Source: Bdellovibrio sp. KM01 (GTDB lineage Bacteria; Bdellovibrionota; Bdellovibrionia; Bdellovibrionales; Bdellovibrionaceae). From it: a DNA stretch of 64,000 nt. The position numbers and the translations under genes were made by a program. The notes under the pieces are model-generated. The model saw nothing but the letters and a program-made list of their open reading frames with translations. It had not been told where the DNA came from and did not search any database. Location of the stretch: contig NZ_CP058348.1 in the NCBI RefSeq assembly GCF_013752535.1, positions 2,790,001 through 2,854,000 on the forward strand, given 5' to 3'. Positions 24,525-30,139 of the stretch are shown piece after piece. Each line of letters starts with the position of its first letter. Positions within the stretch are counted from its first letter, which is position 1.

Positions 24525-25319
24525 ATGGCAGCACCAAATCCTTTCGAAAAACAAAACGCTATTCCCGGAGTGAAACATATTATCGCAGTGAGCTCGGGCA
24601 AGGGTGGAGTTGGTAAGAGTACCGTTGCGACTAATCTTGCAATGGCCTTGGGGCGCAAATCAAAAGTTGGTTTACTTGATGCCGACGTCTATGGTCCGAG
24701 CATTCCTCGTATGTTGGGCTCACTTGCTCAAAAACCAAACATCAATCCCGAAACGAACCAACTTGAGCCGATTAACCGTTATGGCATCAAGCTAATGAGC
24801 ATCGGCTTTTTGATCGAGGAAGGGTCGGCAGTTATCTGGCGTGGTCCGATGTTGTTCAAAGCGATGGATCAGTTCCTGCGCGATGTGAACTGGGGCGAAT
24901 TGGATTACTTGGTAGTCGACTTGCCTCCAGGCACTGGTGACATCCAACTGACTCTGGCACAAAAAGTTCCAGTGGCCGGCGCCGTTTTAGTATCCACTCC
25001 GCAGAACGTTGCGTTGATTGATGTCAAAAAAGCAGTCGATATGTTCCAACGCGTAAATGTCCCTTTGCTAGGTATGGTTGAAAACATGGCCTATATGGTC
25101 AACCCGGTGAATGGCGAAAAAATGCAGCTCTTCCCTAAGGGGGAGATCGACTCTTACGCAGCACAAAAAGGTATTGCAAAGCTTGGGGAAATTCCATTTA
25201 ACCCCTCTGTAGGCTTGGCATGTGAAGCGGGTATTCCGATCGTCGAAGCAAACAGCAACGGCGCAGAGGCACAGGCTTTCATGGCGATCGCTGACAAACT
25301 GCGTGAGATGTTGCCGTAG
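24525..25319 (+). CDS. mrp: Mrp/NBP35-family P-loop ATPase lacking CxxC
   Basis: A 264-residue ATPase of the Mrp/ApbC/NBP35 family (iron-sulphur cluster carriers). Visible: the deviant Walker A GKGGVGKST (residues about 27-35), GLLDADVYGPSIPRMLG, the switch region DYLVVDLPPGTGDIQLTLAQ, and TPQNVALIDVKKAVDMF. The usual C-P-x-C that bridges the cluster is replaced by Asn193-Pro-Val-Asn196, and the protein has only one other Cys (GLACEAG). The N-terminal DUF59 domain of long Mrp proteins is also absent. I chose the ATG at 24525 because AAGGAG precedes it. Confidence 0.92.
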   Translation: MAAPNPFEKQNAIPGVKHIIAVSSGKGGVGKSTVATNLAMALGRKSKVGLLDADVYGPSIPRMLGSLAQKPNINPETNQLEPINRYGIKLMSIGFLIEEGSAVIWRGPMLFKAMDQFLRDVNWGELDYLVVDLPPGTGDIQLTLAQKVPVAGAVLVSTPQNVALIDVKKAVDMFQRVNVPLLGMVENMAYMVNPVNGEKMQLFPKGEIDSYAAQKGIAKLGEIPFNPSVGLACEAGIPIVEANSNGAEAQAFMAIADKLREMLP

Positions 25320-25416
25320 ATTTAACGATCACAAATCCCCTTCATTGAAGTTTTACAACTTGCCATCACTCTGGATTGTTTGTTGAATAACTGAAAACCA
25401 TATTGAGGGGGATCTC

Positions 25417-25701
25417 ATGAAAAAATTCTTCGCTGCTACTTTGATCGCTTTGGGTTTCTGCGTTTCTGCACAAGCTGAAACTGCAATGCCTATTCTTCCA
25501 GTTTCTGTTCAATCTGAAGTTTACGCTACAACTGCTGAACAAGCTGCTGGCGAAACTCAATGGGCAACTCAAGGTAAATACTGCTGCTTCCAAAGCCATG
25601 GTGGCGGTTTCTGTGAATTGAACAACTACTTCAACGTAGGCACTCCATGCAAATGCACTAACGGTGGCAACAACACCATCTCTGGTCACGTTTGCCGCTA
25701 G
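25417..25701 (+). CDS. secreted six-cysteine protein A
   Basis: A 94-residue exported protein: signal MKKFFAATLIALGFCVSAQA, a linker with the motif P-V-x-x-Q-x3-YATTAEQ, and a C-terminal cysteine domain of about 40 residues with CC-x8-C-x11-C-x-C-x12-C spacing and a conserved Gly 4 residues before the fourth cysteine. The same linker and cysteine pattern occur in the next two genes. Six cysteines in about 38 residues suggest a disulphide-stapled mini-domain, like secreted toxins or defensins, although no such family is recognised. GAGGGG precedes the ATG. Confidence 0.8.
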   Translation: MKKFFAATLIALGFCVSAQAETAMPILPVSVQSEVYATTAEQAAGETQWATQGKYCCFQSHGGGFCELNNYFNVGTPCKCTNGGNNTISGHVCR

Positions 25702-25823
25702 TTCTGTAATAGAACGACTCGGCCATGGGTCCGTCCCAGCTATGTTCCGCAACACAGTATCTTGTGAGTGGTGATTAGCTGGGCGAAACTAGATTCGTGG
25801 CCGTTATAACTCCAGAGGCAATC

Positions 25824-26105
25824 ATGAAAGCGTTTTGTCTCGTACTCATTACAGGATTGATTTTCTCAAACTCGATCCAAGCTTCGACTCAGGAAACTCT
25901 TCGTTTCCCCCTTCAAAATCAAACACCATTGTATTCTACATCTGCACTTGATCCCGAGATCGATAGTGATGACGTGTATGTGATGAGCGTGTGCTGCCCT
26001 GTGGGTCCTGCTCCATCCTGTGGTTGGGGTGACTTCCCTATTGGCAGCGAATGTTACTGCAGTCATGCCGGTCAAATTTATCCTGGAACCGTTTGCGGAA
26101 AGTAA
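25824..26105 (+). CDS. secreted six-cysteine protein B
   Basis: A 93-residue exported protein with signal MKAFCLVLITGLIFSNSIQA, linker P-L-x-x-Q-x3-YSTSALD, and cysteine domain CC-x7-C-x10-C-x-C-x11-C. It aligns end to end with proteins A and C. I chose the ATG at 25824 preceded by AGAGGC; the longer frame to 25797 would place nine residues before the signal peptide. Separated by 122 bases from gene A and 29 from gene C. Confidence 0.78.
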   Translation: MKAFCLVLITGLIFSNSIQASTQETLRFPLQNQTPLYSTSALDPEIDSDDVYVMSVCCPVGPAPSCGWGDFPIGSECYCSHAGQIYPGTVCGK

Positions 26106-26134
26106 TTTCTGTGAACTTAAATTAGGAGGATTTT

Positions 26135-26449
26135 ATGAGAAAGGTATTAGCAACCCTTGCTCTGGCTCTTGCATTCTCTTCAGCTGCGATCGCGGCTCCG
26201 CAATCACAGCTGCCTTCAGGACGTCCTCTTTTCCCTATTGAAACGCAAGCCGCAGGACTGATGAGTACGACGGCAGAACAAGAACAATTGGATATGGCGA
26301 AGCTTGATGAAGGTGATGCCAAATATTATTGGGGCAATAAATGTTGTACCAATTATGGTTGGTGTTATCTGAACCAATGGGCGCCCATCGGTTACAACTG
26401 TTACTGCTATAGCTATGGTTGGTACTATTACGGCAGAGTTTGTTACTAA
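26135..26449 (+). CDS. secreted six-cysteine protein C (Tyr/Trp-rich)
   Basis: A 104-residue exported protein with signal VLATLALALAFSSAAIA, linker P-I-x-x-Q-x4-MSTTAEQ, and cysteine domain CC-x5-C-x11-C-x-C-x11-C. The domain is extremely aromatic: about 11 Tyr and 4 Trp in the last 45 residues. A strong AGGAGG site precedes the ATG. It is the last gene of the cluster, followed by a 16-bp stem at 26477. Confidence 0.8.
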   Translation: MRKVLATLALALAFSSAAIAAPQSQLPSGRPLFPIETQAAGLMSTTAEQEQLDMAKLDEGDAKYYWGNKCCTNYGWCYLNQWAPIGYNCYCYSYGWYYYGRVCY

Positions 26450-26476
26450 CTCTCCCTGAAGCTTGCCACTCGCGCC

Positions 26477-26512
26477 TGAATAAAGATGCCGATTGCTCGG
26501 CGTCTTTATTCA
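26477..26512 (+). terminator. long hairpin after six-cysteine cluster
   Basis: A 16-bp stem, TGAATAAAGATGCCGA paired with TCGGCGTCTTTATTCA (one G-U), loop TTGC. There is no long T-run after it, so it may be an atypical terminator or an mRNA-stabilising hairpin. Confidence 0.6.
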
Positions 26513-26522
26513 CATTGCAAAT

Positions 26523-26984
26523 CTATCTGTAAATGTGTGCCCTCATCTGAATATTAAAAAGATCCTCCTCTCCCGGTTCATCATGGGCATAGCGGATTTC
26601 AAGCTTGCCGGTTTTACGACCCACTGCCGACGCGGGATTCGCATAAAATGAAACTTTCATCGCAGTTGTTTCACCCGGTTCAACGGCAAAATTCTCCACT
26701 GTGTACCCGAAACCCTCTCCGGTAAAAGTCGCACCCCGACAAGTTACAATATGATTGGTATTATTCTTAAACTTAACAAACTTAATTTTAGTATGTCGCT
26801 GCTTCACTCTTCCAAAATCCACAAACTGAAGTTGCTCGCGAAGATCCTTTTTTAAATTCTCCATCTGATAGATTTCTATAGTGGGTATTTGCGAACCATC
26901 GTAAATCAAGGCAGGCTCGACACTTGCGAAGACCAAGGAGACCGAGAACAACAAGCAACTGCTGCATATTAAGGCAATCTTCAT
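26523..26984 (-). CDS. secreted ASH/HYDIN-like Ig-fold protein
   Basis: A 153-residue exported protein with signal ALICSSCLLFSVSLVFA. The mature part (about 50-150) follows the ASH/HYDIN or 'choice-of-anchor D' beta-sandwich pattern: VDFGRVKQR, KIKFVKFKNNTNHIVT, GYTVENFAVEPGETTAMKVSF and KTGKLEIRY. Such domains usually mediate protein contacts at the cell surface. GAGGAT precedes the ATG. It converges with the six-cysteine cluster; whether it works with it is unknown. Confidence 0.65.
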   Translation of the reverse strand: MKIALICSSCLLFSVSLVFASVEPALIYDGSQIPTIEIYQMENLKKDLREQLQFVDFGRVKQRHTKIKFVKFKNNTNHIVTCRGATFTGEGFGYTVENFAVEPGETTAMKVSFYANPASAVGRKTGKLEIRYAHDEPGEEDLFNIQMRAHIYR

Positions 26985-27151
26985 TCTTATAATCCTCTTT
27001 TTGTTTTCTTTTTCAGTCTTGCTGATATTTTTTTAAGCGCAAGCAATCGCCCTGTTCTGTGCTTTCAATCAATTTATCGAGGGGCTTTTACTCAAGATTT
27101 CTCGACGTGAGACGAATCTCGAACTGTTTTGAGAAAATGATGACCATCACT
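26985..27151. other. intergenic, T-rich promoter region
   Basis: Gene-free; it contains the upstream region of the 26984 gene and the TCTCGA direct repeats (about 27099 and 27116) before the riboswitch RNA. Nothing else is supported. Confidence 0.4.
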
Positions 27152-27186
27152 TTGTCGAAAAAGAAAATCGAGCTATTCTGTAAATG
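27152..27186 (+). promoter_or_regulatory. candidate promoter of the GEMM RNA
   Basis: TTGTCG (27152-27157), a 16-base spacer and TATTCT (27174-27179) give a plausible housekeeping-type promoter, placing the 5' end near 27186. It matches consensus only partly, and I found no FliA-type box. Confidence 0.35.
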
Positions 27187-27258
27187 TTGAAACCGAGTGG
27201 CCTGTTAGACTCGACTTGTTCGGGTGAATGCTTAAGGGCCAGCTATAGGAGGACAGTG

Positions 27259-27303
27259 ATGAAGTTTCGTATTCACGACCATCATGACGAAGCACCGAAG
27301 TGA
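27259..27303 (+). CDS. 14-codon leader ORF inside the GEMM RNA
   Basis: ATG with AGGAGG placed 6 bases upstream; the product is MKFRIHDHHDEAPK, then TGA. It is rich in His and Asp. The ribosome-binding site is among the best in the window. It lies about 100 bases upstream of the aptamer. It may be translated, or the purine-rich stretch may be structural RNA. Confidence 0.35.
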   Translation: MKFRIHDHHDEAPK

Positions 27304-27404
27304 CGAGGCGTCACCAGGATTGCTAAAGCAAAAGGTTCGGTTCGGATTCTTACGATAACTCAAAGGAGGTTCCTAGGGTTATACTCGTTAGGATTTAGAT
27401 CCTT

Positions 27405-27482
27405 CCTTTGCCTCAAGGCAAACTACGGGAAACCGTAGGGCGCAAAGCTACAGGGGCTTCACTGCCAGCCAGCTGCCAAAGG
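27405..27482 (+). promoter_or_regulatory. GEMM-I cyclic-di-GMP aptamer
   Basis: Conserved parts in order: P1 strand CCTTTG (27405-27410), AAGGCAAAC, the P2 hairpin CTACGG-GAAA-CCGTAG with a GNRA loop, GGGCGCAAAGC, the second arm CAGGGGCTTCACTGCCAGCC, then AGCTGC and the closing P1 strand CAAAGG (27477-27482). This is the order of class I c-di-GMP riboswitches, including the ACGCAAAGC-like joint and the GNRA tetraloop with its receptor arm. Confidence 0.88.
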
Positions 27483-27561
27483 TCACAGAGTACCTAAGGG
27501 AACTTAGAGGTGTGCAAAATGGAAGGTCTTTTTATTACAAAGGATTGGTTTCATTCCCCTC

Positions 27562-27606
27562 GCCTAGGAGCTATCAATGATGATTATTCCTAGGCACTTT
27601 TTTTTC
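27562..27606 (+). terminator. intrinsic terminator of the GEMM RNA
   Basis: GCCTAGGA/TCCTAGGC stem with an 18-base loop, followed by AC and a run of eight or more T. Confidence 0.88.
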
Positions 27607-27841
27607 TTTCTTCTCTTCTTTTAAAATTCCTTAAAACTAGTTCTCGGTACACCCAGCTTGCTGGGTAGGTGTGTTTGCATAACGTCGACACAGCGTCGTG
27701 CTTCGCCGTGGCCCGCCTTTGGCGGGTGCGCGCATCCATGCGCCCACGGAGGTCGACTTTTATGCAAACACACCTACCCATCAATCTGGGCGCACGACGG
27801 CTTTTTTTCGGGCTTTTAAAAGCAGAGAAGAAAGAAAAAAA
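27599..27841. mobile_element. 243-bp large inverted-repeat element (MITE-like)
   Basis: Outer arms of 28 bp (27599-27626 and 27814-27841) match at 27 positions and are T/C-rich to A/G-rich. Inner arms of 20 bp match perfectly (27662-27681 and 27761-27780, TGGGTAGGTGTGTTTGCATA) with GTCGAC continuing on both sides. At the centre are a CCGTGG/CCACGG stem (27706-27749) and two hairpins, CCCGCC-TTT-GGCGGG and GCGCAT-CC-ATGCGC. No convincing protein is encoded. It may be a non-autonomous mobile element or a structured RNA. Its left end coincides with the T-run of the GEMM terminator. Confidence 0.6.
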
Positions 27842-27906
27842 TGGTCTTGGTTAACTTCGGTGCTTGCCCCTTCGGTCGGTTCTATCACCCCTCTCCATAT
27901 TGAATT

Positions 27907-28392
27907 TTAGTGTCTTGCTAGGCCCAAGGACTTTTGGGTCGGGAGGACGTTTATGTCTACTACCTTGGTTGATGGGAGTTGTTTTTTTATTTTTTCGGTT
28001 AGGTAGTGGCGGTGGCAGTCGGTGGCTTCGTTTTCATAGCATAGGAGGGCTGAACGGCCTCTTTGTTTTGATAGAGATATAACTTCTTCTACTTCTTTGG
28101 GGTGTTTGGGTAGGATTTTGGATTTGTAGTCGCTGAACATTTTTTTGCGGGTGATGAGGTGTTCTTTGGCGGCTTTTCTCCAGGCCGAGGGAACTCCTAG
28201 TTCTTTTCCTAGATAGACGTAATCGATTCCGACTTCTTTTAGTTCTGCTGCCAGTTTATTTTTGGAGAAGCCTTTTTTGCGACTTACTGGGTTTCTTCTG
28301 ATGTCGATGATTCTTTTTATTTTATTCTTTTTTAGGCCCTCTACGAATTCGTCGATGTCGCAACCTTCATAGCCTACAGTGTAGATTGTCAT
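27907..28392 (-). CDS. DUF488-family protein
   Basis: A 161-residue protein of the DUF488 family. Typical marks are the N-terminal YTVGYEGCDIDEFVEGL, IDIRRNPVSRKKGFSKN, YVYLGKELG, ALLCYENEATDCHRHYL and the C-terminal VVDINVLP. Conserved Cys, Glu and His in CYE..CHR suggest a hydrolase or nucleotide-linked site, but the biochemical role of the family is unclear. Codon use differs from neighbours (more AGA, ATA and CTA codons), and the gene sits between an inverted-repeat element and lipoprotein genes, which hints at transfer. Confidence 0.88.
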   Translation of the reverse strand: MTIYTVGYEGCDIDEFVEGLKKNKIKRIIDIRRNPVSRKKGFSKNKLAAELKEVGIDYVYLGKELGVPSAWRKAAKEHLITRKKMFSDYKSKILPKHPKEVEEVISLSKQRGRSALLCYENEATDCHRHYLTEKIKKQLPSTKVVDINVLPTQKSLGLARH

Positions 28393-28458
28393 TCATGCCT
28401 CCCCTCTTAGTTTATTTTTCTATGGTGTTGTATCCAAGAGGGGTCGGAAAAATGCAGA

Positions 28459-29007
28459 CTACTTTAAGTCGGAATCTCTGTAGTTAATGTACAAAGTGAC
28501 ACTGTCGGCGATTGCTTTTCTGCCATCTGCTAATGTGATTGGCGTTGGAGCTAATTTTATTCGGATTGGATATGCGAAAACACCGGCGATAGGTACGCAG
28601 GAGTTAGCAATTCTTTTGGAATCCTCGAACGTAATTGAAAATGAATAGGTGTTATCAGACTGCGGGTTGCTAAAGCCCGCACTTCTCGCTGGGCATCCAG
28701 GCAAGTTCGTGATGATTTCATACCACCCCACCAATTTGAACTCAGCCGATTGAACCTCAGACTGTAAGAATTTAACGTCCTTAAATGACCCTTCGATGTC
28801 TGCACTGTTCTCCCAAAACCGACTTGCAGAAAAATCAATTGATGCGGAGGCGTAGGCCTCGAGACGAGTTAAATGCAGCTCATTCCCTTGGGTGTATAGT
28901 CTGGGTTTGCCGTCGTCGGAGGCCTCGTGACCGGCACACCCTACCACGCTTGCAGCAGCCAACATTAAGACAGATAAGAAAAGGCTTTTTATAGTATTTG
29001 ATTTCAT
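28459..29007 (-). CDS. lipoprotein, unknown family
   Basis: A 182-residue lipoprotein: signal FLSVLMLAAASVVGC with lipobox VVGC. The mature part is beta-rich with two cysteines (LPGCPARS and ANSCVPIA) that may pair. I chose the ATG at 29007, preceded by AAGGAGA. Divergent from a second lipoprotein gene at 29225. No family recognised. Confidence 0.72.
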   Translation of the reverse strand: MKSNTIKSLFLSVLMLAAASVVGCAGHEASDDGKPRLYTQGNELHLTRLEAYASASIDFSASRFWENSADIEGSFKDVKFLQSEVQSAEFKLVGWYEIITNLPGCPARSAGFSNPQSDNTYSFSITFEDSKRIANSCVPIAGVFAYPIRIKLAPTPITLADGRKAIADSVTLYINYRDSDLK

Positions 29008-29224
29008 AGTGATCTCCTTGATGGAGACCGGACATTGCATCCGGCAGGCCAACTTCAGATTGAATATATAAGAGGTCAGCAGGGGCTATTCCTAAGCTCC
29101 GGATTCTAGGACTCCATTTATTCCAAATTTCTGGATTGTATCGCTCTCAAACTCGAAATAATAAGCATTGGGATTGGCATCATGGCTGCAATTCGGGAGC
29201 GAAACTAAACCGAATGGAGAAACC

Positions 29225-29911
29225 ATGAACACGACCCAATCACTAATGACCCTAGTTACCCTTGTTTCTGCTCTAAGCTTTCTGACTGCTTGTCAGCCCT
29301 CTTCACATAAAAAAGTCGACCCTACACTCATTTACGAATTCGAATTTAACGGATGCAACACCGGTGCTCACGGCTTTAAGACACTGGCTGAATATTGCGA
29401 GGCTCTTAGCGATAATATTTTGAATAGAGGCTGTGCAGTGGGTTTGCGTGAACAAGAATATGCTAACCGTTGCGAAGGCCAGGAACAAAAAACGACGCCT
29501 AGCACGCCAAAAAATAAAAAGGATGATATTTCTGCGACTGTTCTGAACTGGTCGTCCTCTGAAAGCGCGTACACGAATTCTAGCGTTATCTCGGGCTCAA
29601 TGATGGTGGATTCTTTTTCTGATACTTCTGCTGTCGAATATAATTTTGCAATCGCTAAAGGCTTGTCGGAGACGACCGAAGACAATCACTGTACAATCCG
29701 AGCGCACTTCGAACCTGCCATTCTGAACAAAATGTTGAGCTTTACAATTTTAGTTCAACAATCCCACTCGCAAACATATTCATGCGCTAACAAAGTGGAA
29801 GAATCTCTAAGACAAGGCACATTCTTAGATCTTTCAGAAGTAACGGTGAAATACAAAAACGGAAAATACGCCCTTAAAAACGTGGTCCTAAAGCTAATCC
29901 CAAAAAACTAA
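29225..29911 (+). CDS. lipoprotein, unknown family
   Basis: A 228-residue lipoprotein: signal LMTLVTLVSALSFLTAC (lipobox LTAC). After it come a short Cys-containing helical region (FNGCNTGAHGFKTLAEYCEAL, RGCAVG, NRCEG), a Lys/Pro linker and a beta domain of about 120 residues. I chose the ATG at 29225 with TGGAGA upstream. Ended by the terminator at 29931. Function unknown. Confidence 0.72.
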   Translation: MNTTQSLMTLVTLVSALSFLTACQPSSHKKVDPTLIYEFEFNGCNTGAHGFKTLAEYCEALSDNILNRGCAVGLREQEYANRCEGQEQKTTPSTPKNKKDDISATVLNWSSSESAYTNSSVISGSMMVDSFSDTSAVEYNFAIAKGLSETTEDNHCTIRAHFEPAILNKMLSFTILVQQSHSQTYSCANKVEESLRQGTFLDLSEVTVKYKNGKYALKNVVLKLIPKN

Positions 29912-29930
29912 CTCCCTCCAAATACAAATA

Positions 29931-29960
29931 AAAAACCCACTCTCTCGAGTGGGTTTTTTT
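29931..29960 (+). terminator. intrinsic terminator after 29225 gene
   Basis: CCCACTC/GAGTGGG stem with loop TCTC and a following T-run. Confidence 0.9.
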
Positions 29961-29974
29961 CTACCGAGAATGCA

Positions 29975-30098
29975 GCAGTGATCAAAAAGGTTCAGCCGCG
30001 AGGCGGAGGTAGAGACCTGCCACGTAGGCGTACTCAAAGTACGCCGAAGAGCAAGGGCTCTGCCGACAACGAAGTGGATGGGCCTTTTTCATCACTGC
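29975..30098. repeat. dispersed palindromic repeat, copy R1
   Basis: Outer arms GCAGTGATCAAAAAGG and CCTTTTTCATCACTGC pair with one mismatch. Inside are AGGCGGAG, a GGCGTAC-TCAAA-GTACGCC hairpin (30027-30045) and CCGACAACG. Copies R2 (47.9 kb) and R3 (60.5 kb) share this order of parts. Confidence 0.65.
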
Positions 30099-30107
30099 GG
30101 GTAGAAA

Positions 30108-30135
30108 GCAAAAAACCCGCTTGTTAGGCGGGTTT
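30108..30135 (-). terminator. intrinsic terminator of the MltD-like gene
   Basis: AAACCCGC/GCGGGTTT stem, loop TTGTTAG, minus-strand T-run; directly after the stop at 30140. Confidence 0.88.
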
Positions 30136-30139
30136 CTCA

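Larger units (their letters stand above)
27186..27606 (+). ncRNA. orphan c-di-GMP-I riboswitch RNA (merRNA-like)
   Basis: The stretch contains a full GEMM-I aptamer (27405-27482) and ends in a strong intrinsic terminator about 120 bases later, with no gene between. The next plus-strand gene starts 1.6 kb away. It is therefore a self-contained transcript of roughly 420 nt if the candidate promoter is right. An abundant orphan GEMM RNA called merRNA has been described in Bdellovibrio bacteriovorus attack-phase cells, and this is probably its counterpart (inference from aptamer plus orphan status). Inside are a 14-codon ORF at 27259, an aptamer-competing strand at 27361, and a second hairpin, ACCTAAG-GGAA-CTTAgAGGT, at about 27490-27510. 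Confidence 0.8.

Noticed and set aside
27060-27186. FliA (sigma-28) promoter for the GEMM RNA
   Set aside because: I looked for TAAA and GCCGATAA-like boxes at the right spacing and found none convincing.
26985-27906. tRNA or rRNA gene in the longest gene-free stretch
   Set aside because: No cloverleaf with a T-loop motif or rRNA signature; the conserved parts are those of a GEMM aptamer and inverted repeats.
27590-27910. Several 60-70 codon ORFs in the palindromic element
   Set aside because: They follow the inverted repeats on both strands, lack ribosome-binding sites and code for Arg-rich unlikely proteins.
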